From contig JASEHZ010000005.1 of NCBI GenBank assembly GCA_030018585.1, positions 1 through 32,237 of the forward strand: a stretch of DNA of 32,237 nt, in the 5' to 3' direction. A program made the position numbers and the translations under genes. How positions within the stretch are numbered: position 1 is the stretch's first letter; each line of letters opens with the position of its first letter. Origin of the DNA: Patescibacteria group bacterium. Lineage in GTDB: Bacteria > Patescibacteriota > Minisyncoccia > UBA6257 > GWB1-50-10. Positions 22,563-30,106 of the stretch are shown one piece after another. The notes beneath the pieces were generated by a model. The model saw only the letters and a program-made list of their open reading frames with translations, had not been told where the DNA came from and ran no database searches.

Positions 22563-22587
22563 AGAAATTTATTGATAAAATTATCCT

Positions 22588-23358
22588 TTACTGCTGGGCT
22601 TCAAATGTTGGTTTGGAAATTTCGTAAAAAATACCGCAAGGGATTTTACCTTTAATGTTTTTTATTTTTTGCATTGCAATTTCAGGATTGTCTGCGGGTT
22701 GATCATCAATCCAAAAAATCCTTTCTTTAAAATATTCCCGGGTATCAAAAAAAGTGATGCAGGGCTGGATAATATCGACAAATGCGAATCCTTTATGTTC
22801 TATGGCTCGTTTCATAATTTCTTTTGTTTTTGAGATATCCAAAGCAAATGTTCTTGCAATAAACGAAGTATTTAAACTGAGCATCAGTAAAATCGGATCG
22901 AATGGTTCATCGAGATTGCCGAAAGGCGTCGATTTGCCCTTAAATCCTTTTGGACTTGTTGGCGTAACTTGGCCGGTAGTTAAAGCGAAAATTTGATTGT
23001 CGTGAACGAATAATTTAATATCGGAATTTCGACGAGCCGCGTGAATTAAATGTTCTATGCCTTCGGCGTAAGCATCGCCATCGCCAGAAAAACCAATTAC
23101 GGTCAGGTTTGAATTTGCCGTTTTAATACCAGTCATTGTGGGGATCAATCGGCCATGAAGAGAAGTGTAAGTATTTAAATTTAAATATTCCGCGATTTTG
23201 CCATGGCAACCGATGCCAGCGGTCGCAACAATATTTTCTATTTTCAATTTATCTTGGGACGTAAGTTCGGTAATTGCTTCCCTAAAGGCAACAAGTATCT
23301 GGGAATTAGGACAGCCTGCACACCAAGTTATTTTTGCTTTTGTATTTAATTCTTGCAT
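22588..23358 (-). CDS. 2-oxoacid:ferredoxin oxidoreductase, beta subunit
   Basis: TPP- and [4Fe-4S]-binding subunit. 256 residues. Cluster cysteines: TWCAGC (Cys13, Cys16), GIGC (Cys51) and IIQPC (Cys200), all four present. TPP motif: GDGDAYAEG (Gly92-Asp93-Gly94) with VHDNQIFA completing it. It resembles the beta subunit of archaeal-type two-subunit OFORs. Four bases separate it from the alpha gene's stop. No separate two-cluster delta ferredoxin subunit is encoded, so electrons leave through an external ferredoxin, probably the one at 18184. Confidence 0.94.
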   Translation of the reverse strand: MQELNTKAKITWCAGCPNSQILVAFREAITELTSQDKLKIENIVATAGIGCHGKIAEYLNLNTYTSLHGRLIPTMTGIKTANSNLTVIGFSGDGDAYAEGIEHLIHAARRNSDIKLFVHDNQIFALTTGQVTPTSPKGFKGKSTPFGNLDEPFDPILLMLSLNTSFIARTFALDISKTKEIMKRAIEHKGFAFVDIIQPCITFFDTREYFKERIFWIDDQPADNPEIAMQKIKNIKGKIPCGIFYEISKPTFEAQQ

Positions 23359-23362
23359 AATT

Positions 23363-25078
23363 TTATTTCAATAAAAAATTGATTTTTTCCGCTAATTCTA
23401 TTGGTTCAAATGGTCGTGAATCATAACTTAAAATATTATGATTAACTTCAATACCAGTTTTTTCTCTGAGAAGTCCGGCAAACTGGGCATTATGATTGCT
23501 TTCAATGGAAATTATATTTTTGATGCCTTTAAATTGAGGCAAGATATGTTCGGTATCAAATGGTTCCATCCATAGAACTTGAATTAATTTGGCTTTTTTA
23601 TCCAGATATTTAGCGGCTTCCAAAACAACGGTTTTCGTTGAGCCCCAAAAAACAATCGCGTTTTTGCTTTTTTGATCGCCGTAAACTTTAATTGTCTCGC
23701 ATTTTCCAATCCCTTTTAAAAGAGTTTCTTCTTTTTTAAATCTTTTATCTTGCATTTTCCTTATTATATCCAGATCTTCCGTGGCAATGCCGTCTTCATC
23801 ATGTTCGTAACTATTTGATTTAATTGTGATTTCGGGCGTACCGGGGAAAGCAACGGGGGAGATGCCGCCTTCTGTAACTAAATATCTTTGATATTTGCTA
23901 TCTGTTTTTTCTGCTAATTTACCTTTTTCTATTTTTATAGAATCGGCATTGATAATGCTGGTAGTTAAATTTTCCGATACGTGCTTATCTAAAATTACAA
24001 TAACCGGCATTTGATATTGCCAAGTGAGATTTAAAGCTTGGGTGCCGCATTTAAAAGTTTCTTCCGGATCGCCCGGCGCCATTACGATTCTCGGGAATTC
24101 ACCGTGGCCGGAATGAATAATAAATCTTAAATCAGCTTGGCTTGAATGGGTGGGTACGCCGGTTGCCGGTCCCTGCCTTTGCGATACGGCAATAACAATC
24201 GGAATTTCAGCCACGCCGGCCAAACTAAACGCTTCCTGCATTAGAGCAAAACCGCCGGTCGCGGTTCCTATTGCGACGCGCTCACCGGCATAAGCCATGC
24301 CCAAAGCCATGTTAATGACCGCGATTTCGTTTTCTGGTTGAATGACTCTGATATTAAAATCTTTTTGTTTTTTCGCAAGAAAATGAAGAATTGAAGTTGA
24401 TGGCGTCATTGGATAAGCAAGATAAGATTTTAACCCCGCCGCTATAAGCCCTTTGGCAAACGCCGTATTGCCATCAATAAGTTCTTTTTGAAAATTTTCG
24501 TTCGGTTTTATTTTTTTCCAATGTTTAAAATCGCGTTCTTTTAAAAATTCGTAGCCTTTTTCAGCCAAAGCAATATTTGATTCAAGCAACTTTTCTTTAA
24601 AAACTTTATGTAAGACATTTTTCATTTCTTGGAGTGGCAGATTAAGAAGATGGCAAATAGCGCCAAGTGCCACCGAAGAACGGGTAACTGGCAATGCGTT
24701 TAATTCGGCTGTAAATTGCGAAAAGGTAATTTTTACCGCGTTTTTACCGAAGTTTTTTAGATCATTTTCATCAAAATTTTCCGAGAAAATAAAAGCATTT
24801 TTAGCCAATTTCGGTTTATGGCGTTCGATTGTTTCATCATTCAAGGCAACCAAAACATCAATATGCGAATTATCGTAAAATACTTTTTCCCGCGAAAAAC
24901 TTATTCGCGCGTAATTATGGCCGCCGCGGATAAGCGAAGGATATTTAAAAGAAATAAAAACTTCGTAGCCGATTTTAGCCAGAACTTGGCCCAAGTTATT
25001 ACCGGCCTCACGAATACCATCGCCAGCGGCGCCGCCAATAACTATAGTAAAAATTCCGTTATGATTATGTTCAATCAT
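23363..25078 (-). CDS. 2-oxoacid:ferredoxin oxidoreductase, fused gamma-alpha subunit
   Basis: 571 residues. Residues ~1-185 are the gamma domain (VIGGAAGDGIREAGNNLGQ, SLIRGGHNYARI) and ~195-571 the alpha (pyrimidine-binding) domain (GNTAFAKGLIAAGLKSYLAY, PMTPSTSILHFLAKK, ATGGFALMQEAFSLAG). It oxidatively decarboxylates a 2-oxoacid (pyruvate, 2-oxoglutarate or a branched-chain acid) to the acyl-CoA with the beta subunit. YPMTPSTSI corresponds to the YPITPSS motif of the class. First gene of the operon with a near-leaderless start and an extended -10. Divergent from the hydrogenase genes, 177 bases away. Confidence 0.94.
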   Translation of the reverse strand: MIEHNHNGIFTIVIGGAAGDGIREAGNNLGQVLAKIGYEVFISFKYPSLIRGGHNYARISFSREKVFYDNSHIDVLVALNDETIERHKPKLAKNAFIFSENFDENDLKNFGKNAVKITFSQFTAELNALPVTRSSVALGAICHLLNLPLQEMKNVLHKVFKEKLLESNIALAEKGYEFLKERDFKHWKKIKPNENFQKELIDGNTAFAKGLIAAGLKSYLAYPMTPSTSILHFLAKKQKDFNIRVIQPENEIAVINMALGMAYAGERVAIGTATGGFALMQEAFSLAGVAEIPIVIAVSQRQGPATGVPTHSSQADLRFIIHSGHGEFPRIVMAPGDPEETFKCGTQALNLTWQYQMPVIVILDKHVSENLTTSIINADSIKIEKGKLAEKTDSKYQRYLVTEGGISPVAFPGTPEITIKSNSYEHDEDGIATEDLDIIRKMQDKRFKKEETLLKGIGKCETIKVYGDQKSKNAIVFWGSTKTVVLEAAKYLDKKAKLIQVLWMEPFDTEHILPQFKGIKNIISIESNHNAQFAGLLREKTGIEVNHNILSYDSRPFEPIELAEKINFLLK

Positions 25079-25089
25079 GATTTAAGTTA

Positions 25090-25098
25090 ATTATAACA
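25090..25098 (-). promoter_or_regulatory. Extended -10 promoter of the OFOR operon
   Basis: On the minus strand TGTTATAAT forms an extended -10, and transcription would begin near 25083, about five bases before the ATG. No strong -35. Confidence 0.65.
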
Positions 25099-25215
25099 TT
25101 TATCCACCGTTCTTTTAGGAATTATTAAATTTTGATCTATGGCGTATTTAGTAATCTTCGCATAGTTGGTTGCAAAATATTCAGGAAGAGTAGGGGATTT
25201 TTTATTAAATCCTCC

Positions 25216-25244
25216 TTGTATTCTTAAAAATGTGTTATGATATA
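25216..25244 (+). promoter_or_regulatory. Candidate promoter of the hydrogenase genes
   Basis: TTGTAT (25216-25221) and GATATA (25239-25244), 17 bases apart, place the start around 25251, a few bases before the ATG at 25256. A leaderless or nearly leaderless start. Moderate match only. Confidence 0.45.
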
Positions 25245-25255
25245 TAAAAATATTT

Positions 25256-25735
25256 ATGACCGACGATAAAAAAATAAAAATCGGATGGTTTTCTTTTTCA
25301 TGCTGTGAAGACAACACAATTGTGATGACCGAGGTAATGAACGAGCATTGGCAGGAATGGAAAAAAATATTTGATTTCCGCCATATGCGGGTTTTAAAAT
25401 CAAGAAATGTTTTGGATGAATTGGATATTGCTTTTATTGAAGGTGCGGTTGCTTCACTGGAACACGAAAAAACCATAAAAGACATCCGTGCCCGTTCCAA
25501 AAAACTTGTGGCGGTCGGTTCTTGCGCTGTAATTGGTCTGCCGGCCGGTGAGCGGAATAATTTTACCGAAGACCAGAAAAAAAGCATAGAATTTTTAATT
25601 GCCCGATTCGGGGCTTTACCTAAAGTTTTAAAAGTTGCCGATGTGGTTAGGGTTGACGTTGAAATTCCGGGTTGTCCAATGGATCCTAACAATTTCCTAA
25701 AAGTAGTAAACAACTTAGTTCGGGAATTTAAATAA
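25256..25735 (+). CDS. [NiFe] hydrogenase small subunit (NuoB/20-kDa-like)
   Basis: Electron-transfer subunit next to the NiFe subunit. 159 residues, near the minimum for the family. Cysteines: Cys16-Cys17 (WFSFSCCEDN), Cys90 (VGSC), Cys130 (PGCPMDP). These four could bind the proximal [4Fe-4S] cluster, but the first two are adjacent, as in complex I NuoB, not the CxxC usual in hydrogenases. VAVGSCAVIGLPAGERN and IPGCPMDP are characteristic of the family. There are no extra clusters. The gene ends one base before the large subunit. The diaphorase subunits of group 3b enzymes (HyhB, HyhG) are not seen here. Confidence 0.85.
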   Translation: MTDDKKIKIGWFSFSCCEDNTIVMTEVMNEHWQEWKKIFDFRHMRVLKSRNVLDELDIAFIEGAVASLEHEKTIKDIRARSKKLVAVGSCAVIGLPAGERNNFTEDQKKSIEFLIARFGALPKVLKVADVVRVDVEIPGCPMDPNNFLKVVNNLVREFK

Positions 25736-25736
25736 A

Positions 25737-27032
25737 ATGCATACTTTTGATTTATCGCTTGAACATATTACGAAAATAGAAGGTAATGCCTCGCTTGATG
25801 TAAGCGTGAAAGACAATAAAGTCACGGATGTGAAATTCAAGACCGTTGAATATAAACGCTTTTTTACCGAGGCCATGAAAGGCAAGCCAATCGGCGCTAT
25901 GCCGGCGCACTTAGCGCGTATTTGCGGCACCTGTTCTAATGCTCATATTATGTGCAGTATTGAAGCTTGTGAGAATGCGCTCCTTATTGAACCGTCGGAA
26001 CAAACGAAAATTTTAAGAGCGCTTACTATGCACGGACTTATAATCCGCGATCACGCCCTTCATTTATATTTGTTTTCTTTGCCCGATATTTACAATAAAG
26101 ATTCTTTTCTTGATCTGGATGAAAATAACAAGGAAGAGCATGATTTGCTTCATGATGGTTTTGATATAAAAGCCGCCGGTAATTTTTTGGCGACTTTGAT
26201 TGCTGGACGGAGCGTCCATGCTACATATCCTACTATTGGCGGATTTCTCCATTTCCCCGATAAAGAGGGTATTGAAGAAGCAATCAAAAAATTAAAGAAT
26301 GTCCGGCAAGGAGTTTTGCGGCTCATTAAGATATTTTATGAAGCGCCGTTTTATTTTGACCGGGAAACAAATTTTATGGCGCTTGTGCCGGAAAAGAACT
26401 TCGGTTACCTCAATGGCCAAATTTTAACAAGCAAGGGTGAAAAATACGGCGAAGATAAATTTAGAGAGCATTTAGAACGTATAGTTTTGCCTTATTCTCA
26501 AGCCTCGGCTTACCAATATAAAGGTGAAAGTTATATGGTTGGCGCGTTAGCCAGAATAAATTTGGCAAAAAATTTGCTTCATTCAAAAACAAAAAAATCA
26601 ATCGTGGATATTCTTAAAATTTTTCCGTCCACTAATATTTTTCATAATAATTTAGCTCAAGCAATTGAAATTTTACATTCTATTGATGAATCAATAGATC
26701 TTTTAGAGGATAATTCTTTTTCGCCGGAACCAGCAATAAAAAAACCGTTTCGCGAAACAGTGGGTGTTGGCGTAATTGAAGCGCCGCGCGGCACGCTTTA
26801 CCACAAAATATCAATTGATAATGCGGGAATCGTAAAAGAAGGGGAGGTGATTGTGCCAACCGGTCAAAATCAGGTAAATATTGAGCAAGATATTGGCAGA
26901 TTGGTGCAGAATTTATTGCCTGATACGCCAAAAGATAAAATCGCTTTTGAAATTGAAAAATTAATCAGGGCTTATGACCCCTGTATGAGCTGTGCCGCCC
27001 ATTTTCTTAAAGTTTGTTGGAACGAAGAATAG
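25737..27032 (+). CDS. [NiFe] hydrogenase large (catalytic) subunit
   Basis: Holds the NiFe(CN)2CO site. 431 residues. The four Ni ligands are present: RICGTCSNAH near the N-terminus (Cys63, Cys66; His70) and DPCMSCAAH at the C-terminus (Cys416, Cys419). ITKIEGNAS matches the opening motif. After His422 comes a nine-residue extension (FLKVCWNEE), the part normally removed by a maturation protease after Ni insertion, and that protease is encoded on the opposite strand, overlapping this 3' end by 26 bases. This is evidence for an active NiFe enzyme, not a complex I remnant. It looks like a group 3-type, cytoplasmic enzyme; group not certain. Confidence 0.92.
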   Translation: MHTFDLSLEHITKIEGNASLDVSVKDNKVTDVKFKTVEYKRFFTEAMKGKPIGAMPAHLARICGTCSNAHIMCSIEACENALLIEPSEQTKILRALTMHGLIIRDHALHLYLFSLPDIYNKDSFLDLDENNKEEHDLLHDGFDIKAAGNFLATLIAGRSVHATYPTIGGFLHFPDKEGIEEAIKKLKNVRQGVLRLIKIFYEAPFYFDRETNFMALVPEKNFGYLNGQILTSKGEKYGEDKFREHLERIVLPYSQASAYQYKGESYMVGALARINLAKNLLHSKTKKSIVDILKIFPSTNIFHNNLAQAIEILHSIDESIDLLEDNSFSPEPAIKKPFRETVGVGVIEAPRGTLYHKISIDNAGIVKEGEVIVPTGQNQVNIEQDIGRLVQNLLPDTPKDKIAFEIEKLIRAYDPCMSCAAHFLKVCWNEE

Positions 27033-27384
27033 TGGAGATTTCTTCTATGGCTTTTTCTTCAGAAATCATCGGCGGTACGCCAATGATTTTTATTTTTTTA
27101 AGTTTGCCTAATTTTTGCAGAATTCTAAGTTGTGTTAGCGCATCAAAATCATGAACTGATACTCTAGGCGTTTTAGCAAATTCATTTAAAGAGTTAAAAA
27201 TTTTCATATTGTTTATTCCTACTGCCGTGTCAATTATTATTAATTCTTCCGGCAAATTCCATTCTTCATTCGGATCTTTTATTTTAAATTCAATATCCGG
27301 AAATATTTTTTTTAATTCCGGCAAAATTTTTATAGGCAGCGAATCTTCTTTTATATCTGGATTGCCGAAAACAAAAATAGTCAT
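27007..27384 (-). CDS. [NiFe] hydrogenase maturation protease (HycI/HyhD-like)
   Basis: Cuts the C-terminal extension of the large subunit after Ni insertion. 125 residues, shorter than the ~150 usual. Motifs: FGNPDIKEDSLP (FGNP plus an acidic Ni-sensing residue), IDTAVGI (second acidic region), SVHDFDALTQLRIL and the closing IGVPPMISEEKAIEEI. The start ATG is seven bases downstream of the HypC-like gene's stop, and the 3' end overlaps the large-subunit gene tail to tail, so both messages share an antisense segment of 26 bases. The match to the target is by position and by the extension seen in the large subunit. Confidence 0.8.
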   Translation of the reverse strand: MTIFVFGNPDIKEDSLPIKILPELKKIFPDIEFKIKDPNEEWNLPEELIIIDTAVGINNMKIFNSLNEFAKTPRVSVHDFDALTQLRILQKLGKLKKIKIIGVPPMISEEKAIEEISTILRSNKL

Positions 27385-27390
27385 ATTAAA

Positions 27391-28122
27391 TTAGATAGTT
27401 TGGTTAGCAAGTTTTAAACTTTGAAGTGTATATTTTTTTAATATCTCAGCTTGTTGCAATGAAATTACTTCGCAAGGCACACTCCAATGAATTGAAATGG
27501 TATCGCCGGATTTTATTTGCTCGATGTCGTATTCTGATTCTAATCGTCTGTTGAGTTTTTTCTTGATCGGTGAACCAAAGCACAGTTTTCTATCCGCGTA
27601 AATTATTGGTTCTGTTTCAACGATAATTGCAGGACCTTTTATTTCAATTATTTTTCCGGCACTGACAACGCATTCGCTTAAACTTTCCAAGCTATGCTCT
27701 AAATCAAAATTGCCAGTTCGGCGCCAAACATTTAAAACATGAAATGAATGATGAGGAACTGCGCCCTTTTTTAATTTTTCCTCCAGATATTCGAAATCTT
27801 TGCTTTTAATTTTTCTTTTAATTTGCTGATTTCCAATTAAATGTCTATGAAAATGTTTTTTTTCAATATTCTGCAGTAAATCATTGCCTAACCAATATGC
27901 TCCCACAACCCGATTATCAAAAGGATCCTGGATTTTATTTGCATAAGCAATAAATTCAAGATACGGATACATTGTTTTAAATTGTAAGAGTAAATTTTCT
28001 AAACCAACATCAGTTACGCCTTCATCAATATAAGCCTTAACTTCGCGGTTAGCATCTGGCCCGCAATAATGAAGACGATTGGGTCCAAAAGCATAGCGCG
28101 AGCAACGCAAAACTCCGTCCAT
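27391..28122 (-). CDS. Hydrogenase-associated protein with C-terminal HypC-like domain (DUF6390-like)
   Basis: 243 residues. The N-terminal ~150 are a distinct domain starting CSRYAFGPNRLHYCGPDANR (Cys7, Cys20, His19), which I recall as DUF6390. Residues ~148-240 look like HypC: CVVSAGKIIEIKGPAIIVET parallels the HypC start CLAIPGKVIEI, followed by GDTISIHWSVPCEVISLQQA, parallel to its VHVGFAI and EA pattern. In HypC the cysteine is residue 2 with a free amine; here it is internal (Cys151), so the chemistry would differ. HypC is the chaperone that carries the Fe(CN)2CO unit to the large subunit. Stop lies six bases from the protease, and the gene follows the EamA gene by three bases. Confidence 0.7.
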   Translation of the reverse strand: MDGVLRCSRYAFGPNRLHYCGPDANREVKAYIDEGVTDVGLENLLLQFKTMYPYLEFIAYANKIQDPFDNRVVGAYWLGNDLLQNIEKKHFHRHLIGNQQIKRKIKSKDFEYLEEKLKKGAVPHHSFHVLNVWRRTGNFDLEHSLESLSECVVSAGKIIEIKGPAIIVETEPIIYADRKLCFGSPIKKKLNRRLESEYDIEQIKSGDTISIHWSVPCEVISLQQAEILKKYTLQSLKLANQTI

Positions 28123-28125
28123 AAA

Positions 28126-29058
28126 TCAAGTCGTTGTCGCTGAGGTTTTATTGGAAAGAAAGTTTGAATTTTTTATTTTTCCGGCAGAGACAATAAAAAT
28201 AGAGTAACCAATGATATATAGCAAAACAGTCAAAACAGAACGTCCGTCAAAAACGTGAGTTACGAATATAGATGAAAGAATATTGGTAATAAGCGTAGCC
28301 GGCACCAAAAGAACCGCAACGTACGTTGCCGGCGCGTATTTTAAAGCGCCGTACCATAATGTGACATATCCAAAAAGCAGGATACTGGTAATGATTGTCC
28401 AAGTCCATTGCTCATTATTTAAACTGAAAGAAAAAACAGCGCTTCCGTTTCTGACTAATAGAAACAAAAACAATACCAGCGATCCCAAAATCATTCGTGC
28501 GGCTGCAACGGTTTGACTTGAAAATTCCTGCAAAGTTTTTTTAGCAATAATATTTTCTATTGCCCACAAAATAGTTGCGCCAAGAATCATGAGTTCTCCT
28601 ATGTTAAATTTAAATCCGGCAAATCCGCCGATAAAAAGATTGGCTGTGAAAATAATAGCCACGCCGAATATTTGAAGTTTGGATAAACGTTCTTTTAAAA
28701 AAGGGATGGCGAAGATGAAAACCCAGAGAAAAAGAGTTTTATGAATAAGAGCGGCGTTAATTGCGTTTGTTTGGGAAAGGCCGGTAAAATACAAAGCAAA
28801 TGGAATAGAACCGCCGATTATGCCAATGGCAATAAGTTTCAGGGTTTGTTTTTTTGTCGCATTTCTTATTTCTGGCCATTTTTTAAAACCAAGAATTAAA
28901 CCAAATAATATTAAGGCAACTATACTATTTTTTAGAGTTGTATAAATAATTGGATCGCCCACAGAAGTTGTGGCAATTTTAGTTAAAAAGTTGTTGGTAC
29001 CGGAAACCAAAGCCGCAGCAAGAGCAAGTATTGTTGGAAATATTATTTTTTCACTCAT
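28126..29058 (-). CDS. EamA/DMT-family membrane transporter
   Basis: A drug/metabolite-type transporter with about ten transmembrane segments arranged as two EamA repeats (FPTILALAAALVSGTNNFLT, then GELMILGATILWAIENIIAK). 310 residues, normal. I place the start at ATG 29058 (MSEKIIF) because the track's TTG at 29094 falls in the -35 box of a promoter. Substrate unknown: EamA members export or import amino acids, nucleotides and other metabolites. Its position as first gene before the HypC-like and protease genes is unexpected and may mean cofactor or metabolite supply for hydrogenase, or only chance. Confidence 0.85.
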   Translation of the reverse strand: MSEKIIFPTILALAAALVSGTNNFLTKIATTSVGDPIIYTTLKNSIVALILFGLILGFKKWPEIRNATKKQTLKLIAIGIIGGSIPFALYFTGLSQTNAINAALIHKTLFLWVFIFAIPFLKERLSKLQIFGVAIIFTANLFIGGFAGFKFNIGELMILGATILWAIENIIAKKTLQEFSSQTVAAARMILGSLVLFLFLLVRNGSAVFSFSLNNEQWTWTIITSILLFGYVTLWYGALKYAPATYVAVLLVPATLITNILSSIFVTHVFDGRSVLTVLLYIIGYSIFIVSAGKIKNSNFLSNKTSATTT

Positions 29059-29065
29059 TCTATCT

Positions 29066-29094
29066 ATTATAGTCGTTTTTGTTTTAGCGTTCAA
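29066..29094 (-). promoter_or_regulatory. Leaderless promoter of the EamA-HypC-like-protease operon
   Basis: On the minus strand TTGAAC (29094-29089) and TATAAT (29071-29066) are spaced by 17 bases. Seven bases separate the -10 from the ATG at 29058, so the start is at or next to the codon. It rules out the TTG start of the ORF track. Confidence 0.85.
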
Positions 29095-29115
29095 GGTTTT
29101 TTGCTTAGTGCAGAT

Positions 29116-30099
29116 TTATTTTTCAACCGGATGATTGATTTTTTGAGTTTTTATTTTATTTAAAATTTTTTCAACATTTTTCAGGCCGTCTAAATTGTAA
29201 ATTGATATCGGGATTGCGTCCAATTTTAGTTTTTTTAGGATTTTTAATTTCCCATCTATTATCTTTTTGGCAACCAAATCGCTTTTAGTTAAGAAAACAT
29301 ATTCTGGTTTTTCAAGAAGATCTTTATTATAAAGATCGAGTTCTTTTCGAATAATTTTATAATCATTGTCTGGATTAGGCGATTCGGCGGAAATAAAATG
29401 AAATAGGGTTTTTGTCCGTTCAATATGGCGTAAAAATTTAATGCCTAATCCACGGCCGCCGGACGATCCTTCAATTAATCCAGGAATGTCAGCTAAGATA
29501 AGTTCGTAATAAACCCCTAAATTCGGTTCAAGAGTGGTAAACGGATAATTTGCCACCTTACTTTTCGCATTGGAAACGTAATTTAAGAAACTGGATTTAC
29601 CGACATTCGGCAATCCGATAAAACCGACATCAGCAATAAGCTTAAGTTCTAATCTTAAATCAAAACTTTCACCGGGCGTGCCCGGCCGAAACTCTTTTGG
29701 CGATGTATTGGTTGATGACCGGAAATGAAAATTACCTCTGCCGCCTCTGCCGCCTTTGGCAATTAAGATTTTCTCTCCGATTTTTGTGATTTCAACGTCG
29801 GTATTATTTGTTAAATTATGAACAACGGTTCCAACCGGCAATTTTAAAATCAAATCTTCGCCATTATGGCCGTCCCGAAATTGGCTCTGTCCTTCAAAGC
29901 CGTTTTCCGCTGCCAAAACTTTTTTAAAACGGAATTGATTTAAAGCGTTTAAATCAGACACGCCTTCACTGTAAATACTGCCGCCGTTGCCCCCGGTTGC
30001 GCCAGTTGGTCCAAGACTCATTAAATTCTTATTAAAAGCCACCGCGCCCTTGCCTCCATTACCAGCTGAAACTTTTATCGTAACATCATCAATAAGCAT
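29116..30099 (-). CDS. obgE: Obg-family GTPase
   Basis: Obg acts in 50S subunit maturation and stress responses. Residues ~1-155 form the glycine-rich Obg fold (VSAGNGGKGAVAFNK, GPTGATGGNGGSIY, GGRGGRGNFHF). The G domain follows with GLPNVGKSSFLNYV (P-loop), FTTLEPNLG, ADIPGLIEG (G3) and TKSDL (G4). Total 327 residues. The C-terminal OCT domain of many Obg proteins is missing. ATG at 30099 gives the family's start (MLIDDVTIKVSAG). Eight bases downstream of the NTP pyrophosphatase gene on the same strand, so cotranscribed. Confidence 0.95.
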   Translation of the reverse strand: MLIDDVTIKVSAGNGGKGAVAFNKNLMSLGPTGATGGNGGSIYSEGVSDLNALNQFRFKKVLAAENGFEGQSQFRDGHNGEDLILKLPVGTVVHNLTNNTDVEITKIGEKILIAKGGRGGRGNFHFRSSTNTSPKEFRPGTPGESFDLRLELKLIADVGFIGLPNVGKSSFLNYVSNAKSKVANYPFTTLEPNLGVYYELILADIPGLIEGSSGGRGLGIKFLRHIERTKTLFHFISAESPNPDNDYKIIRKELDLYNKDLLEKPEYVFLTKSDLVAKKIIDGKLKILKKLKLDAIPISIYNLDGLKNVEKILNKIKTQKINHPVEK

Positions 30100-30106
30100 G
30101 AAAAAA

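Noticed and set aside
25087-25713. 208-aa minus-strand ORF opposite the hydrogenase small subunit
   Set aside because: Antisense shadow of a gene with intact cluster motifs; its protein has no recognisable features.
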